Below are positions 8,152-16,902 of a stretch of 64,000 bases of DNA, piece by piece. The DNA lies in the NCBI RefSeq assembly GCF_003051005.1, contig NZ_QAOW01000001.1:930001-994000 (forward strand), read 5' to 3'. Both the position numbers and the translations under genes were made by a program. The DNA comes from Rhodococcus sp. OK519. GTDB taxonomy: Bacteria; Actinomycetota; Actinomycetes; Mycobacteriales; Mycobacteriaceae. The stretch's first letter is position 1. The number at the start of each line of letters is the position of its first letter. The notes under the pieces are model-generated. The model saw only the letters and a program-made list of their open reading frames with translations. It had not been told where the DNA came from and did no database searches.

Positions 8152-10274
8152 GTCTTCAGACCGACACGACGGTCCCCGCGACCGACGTCCGAACCGATCC
8201 GCTCGGCGAAGAGGCCGCGCACGGCCACTCGCCGGTACAGGCGGGCATCTTCAGCCCCCGACAACTGATCACCGCGCTACCCGGCGCTGTGCGCAAACTC
8301 GATCCGCGCCATCAGGCCCGGAACCCGGTCATGTTCGTCGTCCTCGTCGGATCCGTCGTGACCACGGTGATGGCAATCGCGCAGCCGACGCTGTTCTCGT
8401 GGGCCATCGCCGCGTGGCTGTGGTTCACCGTGATCTTCGCGAACCTCGCGGAGTCGGTGGCCGAGGGTCGTGGCAAGGCGCAGGCGGCGAGCCTGCGAAA
8501 GGTGAAGCAGGACACGATTGCCCGACGGATCACGACGTCCGGGGCGATCGAGGACGTCTCGGCCAGCGCCCTCGTGATCGGCGACACGGTGGTCGTCGAG
8601 GCCGGCGAGGTGATCCCCGGCGACGGCGACGTCGTCGAGGGGATCGCGACCGTCGACGAGTCGGCCATCACCGGCGAATCCGCGCCGGTCGTGCGGGAAT
8701 CCGGCGGAGACCGGTGTGCGGTGACCGGAGGCACCACGGTGCTCTCCGACCGGATCGTCGTGCGGATCACGTGTGCTCCGGGTCACTCGTTCGTGGACCG
8801 GATGATCGCGCTCGTCGAGGGAGCGTCGCGCAAGAAGACGCCCAACGAGATCGCGCTGAACATCCTGCTCGCGGCGCTCACCGTCATCTTCCTGCTCGCG
8901 GTTCTCGCAGTCGGTCCGATGGGCGAGTACGCGGGCGAGGCGCAGGACCCGATCAAGCTGATCGCCTTGCTGGTGTGCCTCATCCCGACGACGATCGGCG
9001 CGCTGCTCTCCGCGATCGGCATCGCCGGCATGGACCGCCTGGTGCAGCGCAACGTGCTCGCGATGTCGGGCCGCGCCGTCGAGGCCGCGGGCGACATCGA
9101 CACGCTCCTCATGGACAAGACCGGAACCATCACGTTCGGTAACCGCCGGGCCACCGCGCTCTACCCGGCGCCGGGTTGTACGATCCTCGAACTCGCTTCG
9201 GCCGCAAGGCTGTCGAGTCTGGCCGACGGCACGCCCGAGGGGCGCAGCATCGTCGAGCTGTGTGCCGAGCAGTTCGGCCTGGACGCCGAGGCGTCCGAGA
9301 GCGAGCGGGGTGCCGAGTTCGTCGAGTTCACGGCGCAGACTCGGATGAGCGGACTGGACGTCGCCACCGACACCGGTCGGCAGCAGATCCGCAAGGGCGC
9401 GGGAGATGCCGTGCTGGCGTGGGTGTCCGGGTACGGGACGACGATCGACCCCGAGGTCACGGCCTCGGTCGAGAAGGTCGCCCTGGCCGGCGGTACGCCG
9501 CTGGTGGTGGCCGTCGCCGAGCGCGGTACGGCGACGGTGCTCGGGGTCATCGCGCTCACCGACGTCGTCAAGCCGGGGATCGCCGAGCGATTCGCGGAAC
9601 TGCGCGCCATGGGGATCCGCACCGTCATGGTGACGGGTGACAACCCGCTCACCGCGCGGGCGATCGCGGAGGAGGCCGGCGTCGACGACTTCATGTCCGA
9701 GGCCACCCCGGAGGACAAGCTCGAGCGCATCCGTCAGGAGCAGGAAGGCGGTCGGCTGGTCGCGATGACCGGCGACGGCACCAATGATGCCCCCGCCCTC
9801 GCGCAGGCCGACGTCGGCGTCGCGATGAACACCGGGACGTCGGCGGCCAAGGAGGCCGGCAACATGGTGGATCTGGACTCGGATCCCACCAAGCTGATCG
9901 AGGTCGTCGAGATCGGTAAGCAGTTGCTGATCACCCGCGGCGCTCTCACGACGTTCTCGCTGGCCAACGACCTGGCAAAGTACTTCGCGATCCTGCCGGC
10001 ACTGTTCAGCAGCATCTACCCGCAGTTGGCGGTGCTCAACATCATGCATCTCGCGAGCCCGCAGTCGGCGATCCTGTCGGCAGTGATCTTCAACGCCCTC
10101 GTCATCGTCGGGCTGATCCCTTTGGCGCTCAGGGGTGTTCGATACCGTCCGGCGTCGGCGTCGAAGCTGCTGGGCCGCAACCTGCTGATCTACGGCGTCG
10201 GAGGTGTGGTCACACCGTTCATCGGGATCTGGCTCATCGACCTCGTCGTCCGCCTCGTTCCTGGAATCGGGTGA
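8148..10274 (+). CDS. kdpB: Potassium-transporting P-type ATPase subunit B
   Basis: Catalytic subunit of 708 residues that hydrolyses ATP to drive K+ uptake. The ATG at 8148 overlaps the kdpA stop. Visible P-type ATPase motifs are ITGES (actuator loop), MDKTGTIT with phosphorylated Asp323, and [12 protein letters not shown] in the phosphorylation domain. The intramembrane segment [15 protein letters not shown] is typical of KdpB. The N-terminal 30 residues are a variable cytoplasmic extension. kdpC follows 7 bp later. Confidence 0.98.
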   Translation: MSLQTDTTVPATDVRTDPLGEEAAHGHSPVQAGIFSPRQLITALPGAVRKLDPRHQARNPVMFVVLVGSVVTTVMAIAQPTLFSWAIAAWLWFTVIFANLAESVAEGRGKAQAASLRKVKQDTIARRITTSGAIEDVSASALVIGDTVVVEAGEVIPGDGDVVEGIATVDESAITGESAPVVRESGGDRCAVTGGTTVLSDRIVVRITCAPGHSFVDRMIALVEGASRKKTPNEIALNILLAALTVIFLLAVLAVGPMGEYAGEAQDPIKLIALLVCLIPTTIGALLSAIGIAGMDRLVQRNVLAMSGRAVEAAGDIDTLLMDKTGTITFGNRRATALYPAPGCTILELASAARLSSLADGTPEGRSIVELCAEQFGLDAEASESERGAEFVEFTAQTRMSGLDVATDTGRQQIRKGAGDAVLAWVSGYGTTIDPEVTASVEKVALAGGTPLVVAVAERGTATVLGVIALTDVVKPGIAERFAELRAMGIRTVMVTGDNPLTARAIAEEAGVDDFMSEATPEDKLERIRQEQEGGRLVAMTGDGTNDAPALAQADVGVAMNTGTSAAKEAGNMVDLDSDPTKLIEVVEIGKQLLITRGALTTFSLANDLAKYFAILPALFSSIYPQLAVLNIMHLASPQSAILSAVIFNALVIVGLIPLALRGVRYRPASASKLLGRNLLIYGVGGVVTPFIGIWLIDLVVRLVPGIG

Positions 10275-10281
10275 AAGTCCA

Positions 10282-10932
10282 ATGAGATTCGCTATCGGTT
10301 TTCTCAAGCAGGTGTGGGCCGGGCTCCTGGTGCTGCTCGCGCTCACCGCAGTCCTCGGTGTCCTGTACCCGGCCGCGGTGTGGGGTGTGGGGCGGATCAG
10401 TTCGGGTGCGGCGGAGGGATCTCCGGTCACCGACGCCGCGGGGTGCGTCGTGGGCAGCCGCTGGGTCGGCGTGGATCCGCAGGTTGCGGCGGGCGAGCCG
10501 GATCCGTTCTTCCACAACCGGGTTGTCGGTTCCGTCGCCGACGAGGATCCGTTCGCGACCGGCGACCCGGCGGCGGCCCTGCCGAGCAATCAGGGGCCCA
10601 GCAGCGAAGTCCTGGCCGGCTTCATCGAGGCACGTCGGGTCGCAATTGCCGAACGGGAGGGTGTGGCCCCGGACGCCGTGCCGGTCGACGCGGTCACCGG
10701 ATCGGGCTCCGGTATCGATCCCCACATTTCGCCCGTTTATGCGGAACTGCAGGTTCCGCGCGTCGCGAAGGTGAACGGGTTGAGCGAGGAACGTGTGCGG
10801 GACCTTGTCGCGCAGAACACCGAAGGGCGTCAGCTCGGCATCCTCGGTGCGGAGCGGGTCAATGTGCTCGAGCTCAACCTCGCGCTCGGTCTCACCGCGC
10901 CTGGATGCAATGCAGCGTCGTCGGGTGAATGA
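10282..10932 (+). CDS. kdpC: Potassium-transporting ATPase subunit C
   Basis: Protein of 216 residues with one N-terminal transmembrane helix (residues 9-32) and a soluble domain. Family motifs seen are the NQGPSSEVL segment, VTGSGSGIDPHISP and the C-terminal VNVLELNLAL. KdpC associates with KdpA and KdpB and is needed for high-affinity transport. The ATG at 10282 has a GTGAAAG site just upstream and lies 7 bp after kdpB. The kdpD start lies within or just after its end. Confidence 0.96.
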   Translation: MRFAIGFLKQVWAGLLVLLALTAVLGVLYPAAVWGVGRISSGAAEGSPVTDAAGCVVGSRWVGVDPQVAAGEPDPFFHNRVVGSVADEDPFATGDPAAALPSNQGPSSEVLAGFIEARRVAIAEREGVAPDAVPVDAVTGSGSGIDPHISPVYAELQVPRVAKVNGLSEERVRDLVAQNTEGRQLGILGAERVNVLELNLALGLTAPGCNAASSGE

Positions 10933-10939
10933 TGGCGGT

Positions 10940-13483
10940 GTGAGTAGTCCCGAGCAGCACCGCGCGCGCCGCCGCGGCGAGTTGCGGATCTATCTCGGTG
11001 CTGCGCCGGGCGTCGGCAAAACGTACGCGATGCTCGGCGAGGCGCACCGGCGTCTGGAACGTGGTGGTGATGTGGTCGCGGCCGTGGTGGAAACCCACGG
11101 CCGCGCCCGCACCGCGGAGCAGTTGTCCGGGCTCGAGATCATCGAGCCGAAGATGATCGAGTATCGCGGTACCTCGATGCCCGAACTCGACGTCGAAGCG
11201 GTGCTGGCCCGGCGTCCTGCGGTGGTGCTGGTGGACGAGCTTGCACACACCAACACCCCGGGCAGCCGCAACGAGAAGCGCTGGCAGGACATCTACGAAC
11301 TGCTCGACGCGGGAATCGATGTGCTCTCGACCCTCAACGTGCAGCATCTCGAGAGCCTCAACGACGTCGTCCAGCAGATCACCGGCGTCGTGCAGCAGGA
11401 GACCGTGCCGGATGCGGTCGTCCGCGCCGCCACCCAGGTGGAACTCGTCGACATCACGCCGGAGGCCCTGCGCCGCAGGCTCTCTCACGGCAACGTGTAC
11501 TCCGCCGACAAGGTCGATGCGGCGCTCCGCAACTACTTCCGTCGGGGCAACCTCACGGCCCTGCGGGAACTGGCGCTGCTGTGGGTGGCAGACCAGGTGG
11601 ATGCCGCACTCGCGAAGTACCGCGCGGAGAACAAGATCACCGACACGTGGGAAGCCCGTGAACGGGTGGTCGTCGCCGTCACCGGTGGGCCGGAATCCGA
11701 CACCCTGGTGCGCCGTGCGAGCCGCATCGCCGGCAAGGCCAGCGCGGAACTGATGGTGGTACACGTGGTTCGGGGCGACGGGATCGAGGGAGTGTCGGCG
11801 GGCGAGATGGGCAAGGTGCGCAAGCTGGCGACCAGTTTCGGCGCGAGCCTGCACAGTGTCGTCGGTGACGACGTCCCGATGACACTGCTCGAGTTCGCCC
11901 GCGAGGTCAACGCCACCCAGTTGGTGATCGGCACGTCCCGGCGTTCACGGTGGGCCCGCATCGTCGACGAGGGGATCGGGGCGGCGATCGTCCAGCAGTC
12001 CGGGAAGATCGACGTGCACATGGTCACGCACGACGAGGCCGCGACCCGGCACCGGATCTCGTTCCTCGGTCGCGGCGAACGGCGTGCGGTGTCGTGGCTG
12101 GCCGCCGTCATCGTGCCGTCGCTGGCCGCCGTCCTGATGGGGCTGATCGATCGATTCGCGGGGGTCGGCGGCCAGAACGCGCTGTTCTTCGTCGTCGTGC
12201 TGCTCGTGGCTCTGTTGGGCGGCGTCGGCCCCGCGATCGTCTCGGCCCTCATCTCGGGCCTGCTGCTCAACTACTTCTTCACCGCCCCGCTCTACAGCTT
12301 CACCATCGCTCAGCCCGACAACTTCATCACCACCATCGTCCTGCTGGTGGTGGCGGTCGCCGTGGCGATCCTGGTCGACGCGGCAGCCAAACGAAGCAGG
12401 GAGGCACGGCGGGCGTCGCAGGAGGCCGAACTGCTCGCGCTGTTCGCCGGATCCGTGCTGCGCGGCGCCGACCTGCCGGCATTGCTCGAGAAGGTGCGTG
12501 AGACGTACTCGCAGACCGGGGTCAGTGTCGTCCGGCGAGGTGAGGGTGTCGTCAGTTCGGCGGGAACATCTGCGCCGAGCACGATCGACGAGGCCGGCAC
12601 AGTATGCGAGGTCAGCGACGGCGAGTACGCACTGCTCCTCGCCGGCGAAGAACTCGGCGCCCGCGACCGCAAGGTGCTGTACGCGGTCGCGAACCAAGCG
12701 GTAGGCCTGATCCGGCAGCGGCAACTTGCGGAAGAGGCCAGCAAGGCACAAGCGCTCGAGGAGGCCGACCTGCTGCGCCGGTCGTTGCTCTCGGCCGTCA
12801 GCCACGACCTGCGCACCCCGCTCGCGGCCGTGAAGGCCGCGGTGTCGAGCCTGCGCAGCGACGACGTCGAGTTCTCGCCCGAGGACACCGCGGAACTGCT
12901 CGCCACCGTGGAGGAATCGACGGATCAGCTCACGGCACTCGTCGGAAATCTGCTCGACTCGTCGCGGCTCGCCGCGGGCGTCGTGAAGCCGACACTGCGT
13001 CGGATCTATCTCGAGGAAGTGGTGCACCGGGCCCTGGTCGGCGCGGGGTACGGCGGCCCCGGCTCGGCCCGGCGGGTGCGCGACCAGGTCAAGGTGGAGG
13101 TGGGCGACGCCGTGGTGATGGCGGACGCCGGTCTACTCGAGCGCGTGATCGCCAATCTTGTCGACAACGCGCTGCGCTACGCGCCCGACGAACCCGTCCG
13201 CATCGGCGCGGCCCGGTCGGGGGACCAGATGACGATCACCGTTGCCGACACCGGTCCCGGATTGGCCCGCGGCAGCCACGAGCAGGTCTTCGACGCCTTC
13301 CAGCGCCTCGGCGATCGGGACAACACCGTCGGCGTGGGCCTCGGGCTGTCCGTGGTCAAGGGGTTCGTCGAGGCGATGGGCGGCACGGTGGGGGTCGCGG
13401 ACACTCCCGGCGGTGGGCTGACGATGATCGTCGAACTCGAGGCGGCACATTCGGGTGCCGAAGACGCGAAGGGAGCCCGATGA
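10940..13483 (+). CDS. kdpD: Sensor histidine kinase KdpD
   Basis: Membrane sensor of about 847 residues that reports K+ limitation and phosphorylates KdpE. The start is uncertain between GTG 10940 (chosen; no overlap), GTG 10925 and ATG 10910, the last two overlapping kdpC. Order of parts: KdpD N-terminal domain with a Walker A-like GAAPGVGKTYAM near residue 20; a universal-stress-like domain at about 230-350; four transmembrane helices (DUF4118) at about 380-490; a GAF-like segment; a HisKA domain with phosphorylated His622 in SAVSHDLRTPL; and a C-terminal ATPase domain with NLVDNALRYAP and GVGLGLSVVKGF. Its stop overlaps kdpE by 4 bp. Confidence 0.95.
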   Translation: MSSPEQHRARRRGELRIYLGAAPGVGKTYAMLGEAHRRLERGGDVVAAVVETHGRARTAEQLSGLEIIEPKMIEYRGTSMPELDVEAVLARRPAVVLVDELAHTNTPGSRNEKRWQDIYELLDAGIDVLSTLNVQHLESLNDVVQQITGVVQQETVPDAVVRAATQVELVDITPEALRRRLSHGNVYSADKVDAALRNYFRRGNLTALRELALLWVADQVDAALAKYRAENKITDTWEARERVVVAVTGGPESDTLVRRASRIAGKASAELMVVHVVRGDGIEGVSAGEMGKVRKLATSFGASLHSVVGDDVPMTLLEFAREVNATQLVIGTSRRSRWARIVDEGIGAAIVQQSGKIDVHMVTHDEAATRHRISFLGRGERRAVSWLAAVIVPSLAAVLMGLIDRFAGVGGQNALFFVVVLLVALLGGVGPAIVSALISGLLLNYFFTAPLYSFTIAQPDNFITTIVLLVVAVAVAILVDAAAKRSREARRASQEAELLALFAGSVLRGADLPALLEKVRETYSQTGVSVVRRGEGVVSSAGTSAPSTIDEAGTVCEVSDGEYALLLAGEELGARDRKVLYAVANQAVGLIRQRQLAEEASKAQALEEADLLRRSLLSAVSHDLRTPLAAVKAAVSSLRSDDVEFSPEDTAELLATVEESTDQLTALVGNLLDSSRLAAGVVKPTLRRIYLEEVVHRALVGAGYGGPGSARRVRDQVKVEVGDAVVMADAGLLERVIANLVDNALRYAPDEPVRIGAARSGDQMTITVADTGPGLARGSHEQVFDAFQRLGDRDNTVGVGLGLSVVKGFVEAMGGTVGVADTPGGGLTMIVELEAAHSGAEDAKGAR

Positions 13484-14160
13484 CGCGGGTGCTGGTGGTG
13501 GACGACGAACCGCAGATCCTGCGGGCACTGCGGATCAATCTGAGCGTCCGCGGTTACGAGGTGACGACGGCGTCGACCGGCGCTGCGGCGCTGCGGGCGG
13601 CGGCCGAGAAGCACCCCGAGGTGGTGGTGCTCGACCTGGGCCTGCCCGACATGGACGGCATCGAGGTACTGGCCGGATTACGTGGATGGTGCACGGCGCC
13701 GGTGATCGTGCTGTCGGCGCGCACGGATTCATCGGACAAGGTCGAGGCACTCGACGCGGGTGCGGACGACTACGTCACCAAGCCGTTCGGGATGGACGAG
13801 TTCCTCGCCCGCCTGCGAGCCGCGGTCCGGCGTGGTGCGGCGGCCGCGGACACCGGTGAACCGGTCGTCGTGACCGACTCGTTCACTGTTGATCTCGCGG
13901 CCAAGAAAGTCACCCGAGACGGGAGCGAAATACACTTGACGCCCACCGAGTGGGGGATGCTCGAGATGCTCGTTCGCAACAAGGGCAAACTCGTCGGGCA
14001 GAAGGAACTGCTCCGCGAAGTGTGGGGTCCGGCGTACGCCACCGAGACGCACTACCTGCGTGTTTACCTCGCACAGTTGCGGCGCAAGCTCGAGGTGGAT
14101 CCGTCGAAGCCGCGGCACCTGCTGACCGAGACCGGGATGGGATATCGATTCCAGGTGTAG
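13480..14160 (+). CDS. kdpE: Response regulator KdpE
   Basis: OmpR/PhoB-family regulator of 226 residues. Residues 1-115 are the receiver, with phosphorylated Asp52 in VVVLDLGLPDMDG and Lys in VTKPFGMDEF. Residues 130-225 are the winged-helix domain, with LTPTEWGMLEMLVRNKGKLV and the HYLRVYLAQLRRKLE recognition helix region. It receives phosphate from KdpD and should activate the kdp promoter, where repeats at the spacing this family uses lie at 6087-6147. The ATG at 13480 overlaps the kdpD stop. Confidence 0.96.
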   Translation: MTRVLVVDDEPQILRALRINLSVRGYEVTTASTGAAALRAAAEKHPEVVVLDLGLPDMDGIEVLAGLRGWCTAPVIVLSARTDSSDKVEALDAGADDYVTKPFGMDEFLARLRAAVRRGAAAADTGEPVVVTDSFTVDLAAKKVTRDGSEIHLTPTEWGMLEMLVRNKGKLVGQKELLREVWGPAYATETHYLRVYLAQLRRKLEVDPSKPRHLLTETGMGYRFQV

Positions 14161-14218
14161 CAACTAACGGTCGGTTCGGGACTGGCGGACTGGACGATCG
14201 TCCCGCATAGTCGCTGGT

Positions 14219-15661
14219 GTGGACGCCATCGTGGATCTGGTCACCGACATCAACGACGCGTACTGGTACGCAGTGATCGCCCTCTTGGTCGGACTGGGCC
14301 TGTACTTCACGGTGCGGTCCCGGTTCGTCCAGATCCGCCTGCTGCCGGACATGCTCCGGTCGGTCACCGAACCGGCCGAGACGCTGCCCGACGGGCAGAA
14401 GGGGATCTCGGCGTTCCGTGCCTTCTCCATCTCGGCGGCGTCGCGGGTGGGCACCGGCAACATCGCCGGAGTCGCCATCGCGATCAGCGTCGGCGGCCCC
14501 GGCACGGTGTTCTGGATGTGGGTGATGGCGCTCATCGGCGCAGCCACCGCGTTCGTCGAGTCGACGCTCGCTCAGGTGTACAAGATCCGCGACAAGGACG
14601 GCGGGTTCCGCGGCGGTCCCGCCTACTACATGCTGCACGGACTCCGGCGCCGCTGGATGGGTGTGATTTTCGCCGTCATCATCACGGTCACCTACGGCTT
14701 CGTCTTCAATGCGGTGCAGACGAACTCGATCGTCGACGCCGTGTCGACCTCGGTCGGCGAGGAGTCCCGCGGACTGAGTGTCGTCGTCGGACTGGTCGTC
14801 GCGAGCCTCACCGCTGCCGTGATCTTCGGTGGCGTGCGCCGCATCTCGGCCGTGTCGCAGGTGATCGTCCCGGTGGTCGCCGGCGCCTACCTGGTCCTCG
14901 CGCTCGTTGTGGTGGCCTTGAACATCACACAGGTCCCCGACATGTTCCGCCTCATCGTGGAGAACGCATTCGGTATCCGTGAGATGGTCAGCGGTGGCTT
15001 CGCGGCAGCCTTCATGCAGGGCATTCGGCGCGGATTGTTCTCGAATGAGGCCGGTATGGGCTCGGCGCCGAACGCCGGCGCGACCGCTGCCGTGTCGCAT
15101 CCGGTCAAGCAGGGCCTGGTGCAGAGCCTGGGCGTCTACTTCGACACCCTGCTGGTCTGCACCGCAACGGCATTCATCATTCTTTTGTCGAACCCCGATT
15201 ACGGGACGAAGGCGGGTGCGTCGCTCACCCAGACCGCTCTCAGTGCGCAACTCGGTGGTTGGACTGTCCACTTCCTGACGTTCGCTATCTTCTTCCTCGC
15301 GTTCACCTCGGTGATCGGCAACTACTACTACGGCGAATCGAACATCGAGTTCATGACGAGCAGTCGTCGTGTGCTGCACGGATTCAGGGCGCTGGTGGTG
15401 GTGTGTGTGTTCGCCGGTGCCGTCGGATCGCTGCCCCTGATCTGGGCGTTGGCGGATCTTGTGATGGGTGTGATGGCCACCGTGAACCTGGCTGCCCTGC
15501 TCCCGCTGTCGGGTGTCGCCTTCCTGCTGTTCAACCACTACCGCCGCCAGCGGGCCGAAGGCAAGGACCCGACCTTCCACCGCGACGAGATCCCCGAGAT
15601 CTCGGGGATCCAGGTGTGGGACGAGGCGCGGGAGGATGGCAGGATCTCCACTCATGGCTGA
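14219..15661 (+). CDS. Sodium:amino acid (alanine/glycine) symporter, AGCS family
   Basis: Integral membrane protein of 480 residues with about ten hydrophobic spans. The family signature region SAASRVGTGNIAGVAIAISV is at about residues 73-92, and GLFSNEAGMGSAPNAGATA near residue 275 is also diagnostic. AGCS proteins take up alanine or glycine with Na+; the exact substrate here is not evident. The GTG at 14219 follows kdpE by 58 bp with no terminator seen, so some readthrough from the kdp operon is possible. Its last 8 bp overlap the osmC-like gene. Confidence 0.9.
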   Translation: MDAIVDLVTDINDAYWYAVIALLVGLGLYFTVRSRFVQIRLLPDMLRSVTEPAETLPDGQKGISAFRAFSISAASRVGTGNIAGVAIAISVGGPGTVFWMWVMALIGAATAFVESTLAQVYKIRDKDGGFRGGPAYYMLHGLRRRWMGVIFAVIITVTYGFVFNAVQTNSIVDAVSTSVGEESRGLSVVVGLVVASLTAAVIFGGVRRISAVSQVIVPVVAGAYLVLALVVVALNITQVPDMFRLIVENAFGIREMVSGGFAAAFMQGIRRGLFSNEAGMGSAPNAGATAAVSHPVKQGLVQSLGVYFDTLLVCTATAFIILLSNPDYGTKAGASLTQTALSAQLGGWTVHFLTFAIFFLAFTSVIGNYYYGESNIEFMTSSRRVLHGFRALVVVCVFAGAVGSLPLIWALADLVMGVMATVNLAALLPLSGVAFLLFNHYRRQRAEGKDPTFHRDEIPEISGIQVWDEAREDGRISTHG

Positions 15662-16088
15662 ACAGACTCCCGCCCCCGCGTCCACCGAACTCTGGGTGGA
15701 GCGCACCGGCACCCGCCTGTACACCGGCCGCAGCTCGCGCGGCGCCGAAGTCCTGATCGGATCGGAGTCGGTGGAGGGCGCTTTCACCCCTGGGGAGCTG
15801 CTCAAGATCGCGCTGGCCGCGTGCTCGGGCATGAGCTCGGACTTTCCGCTGTCGCGTCGTCTCGGTGACGACTACGACGCCACGATCCGGGTCTCGGGTG
15901 CGGCCGACCGCGAGAACGAGGTGTACCCGCAGCTCGACGAGGTCCTCGAACTCGACCTCAGTGAGCTCGACGCCGAGGCGCGCCAACGCCTGGTCGCCCT
16001 CGTCGAGCGCTCGATCGACAAGGTGTGCACCGTCGGCCGCACGCTCAAGGCCGGCGCGAAGGTGACGCTGACGATTACGGGGGAGTAG
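15654..16088 (+). CDS. OsmC-family protein
   Basis: Protein of 144 residues of the OsmC/Ohr superfamily. The segment FTPGELLKIALAACSGMSSD holds the first conserved cysteine, and the second is in SIDKVCTVGRTL; together they form the peroxide-reactive pair of this superfamily. It probably reduces organic hydroperoxides, but the sequence alone does not separate OsmC from Ohr or YhfA types. From memory, M. tuberculosis Rv2923c, in this position between fpg and acyP, is an OsmC-like protein, so this gene marks where the conserved block resumes. The start overlaps the symporter gene by 8 bp. Confidence 0.88.
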   Translation: MAEQTPAPASTELWVERTGTRLYTGRSSRGAEVLIGSESVEGAFTPGELLKIALAACSGMSSDFPLSRRLGDDYDATIRVSGAADRENEVYPQLDEVLELDLSELDAEARQRLVALVERSIDKVCTVGRTLKAGAKVTLTITGE

Positions 16089-16842
16089 ACCACCACCCCG
16101 CGCCTCTACGCCGCGCGGGGCCCTGCCCGATTGTGCGCGGGGATGGGTTTCCGCGCACGGGTCCAAACGAGCCTGGCGGTGTGAACCACGGTGGTGATCT
16201 TCGCCGATGGCTACTTGCCAGTGGGAGTGGTGGAGTAGTCGGTGGTGGTAGCGGCAGAGCAGTACCAGGTCGTCGAGGTCGGTGGGTCCGCCGTCGGCCC
16301 AATGTGTCACGTGGTGGCCTTCGCAGTGGGCGGGTGGTCTTCCGCAGCTGGGGAGGGCGCAGCCGTGGTCGCAGGCGAGTCGGCGTGCGGTGGCGATGCT
16401 CAGTGGCCCCATCCACGGCACGTGAGCGATGTCTTTGTCGCCGAACAGATCCGGTGGCGCAGTCGAGCAACACCTTCCGGCAGGGCCCTACGGCTTCGGG
16501 AGGCATCCCGTTCGGCGGCTTCTCGCAGAACCTCGCGATCAGCGCCGCATGGTCGCCAGAGACACGACCACGCTCGTACTCGGCGGCAATCTCGGGTTGC
16601 CGACCGAGTGCGCGTCCGAGGGCGAGAATCCGTGCGGCGGCAGGCACTTCCAGCAGAGTGTTCGATGCGAGCCACAGTTTCACGCTGCGGAACCCGAGGG
16701 TGTCGAACGAGACGGGCGGTTGGTCGATTTCGGCGACGGCGGCCACCCGCAGCGTTTCGAGGCGCTCGATTTCGCGGGAGAGGTCGAGGGTCGTCTGCAG
16801 CAGTTCCCGCTCGGGCAGGCGCCGCAGATCGCGGGCGTGCAC
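16075..16842 (-). pseudogene. Decayed 13E12/DUF222-HNH endonuclease gene
   Basis: Remains of a DUF222-HNH endonuclease (the 13E12 repeat family, abundant in Mycobacteriales). The N-terminal DUF222 part is read from 16842 to about 16450 (starts MHARDLRRLPERELLQ). The HNH part lies in another frame from about 16421 to 16200, with CDHGCALPSCGRPPAHCEGH and LVLLCRYHHRLLHHSHW intact. The family's proline-rich tail (PWFTPPGSFGP) returns to the first frame near 16195. So there are at least two frame changes, and a middle part of perhaps 150 residues is missing compared with the usual 400-500. Its end overlaps the convergent osmC-like gene. Confidence 0.75.
16096..16120. terminator. GC-rich hairpin after the OsmC-family gene
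   Basis: An 8-bp inverted repeat (CCCCGCGC at 16096-16103, GCGCGGGG at 16113-16120) with a 9-nt loop, placed 7 bp after the osmC-like stop codon. It is a probable terminator without a T-tract. Confidence 0.45.
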
Positions 16843-16902
16843 CGATAGTGTTGCGCTTGGTTCGATGATTCCCCCGGATTCATGACTCCCCTCTGATTGG
16901 AA

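Noticed and set aside
14517-15832. Long minus-strand frame opposite the AGCS symporter
   Set aside because: Composition (Arg/His/Asp-rich) is that of an antisense GC-frame artefact.
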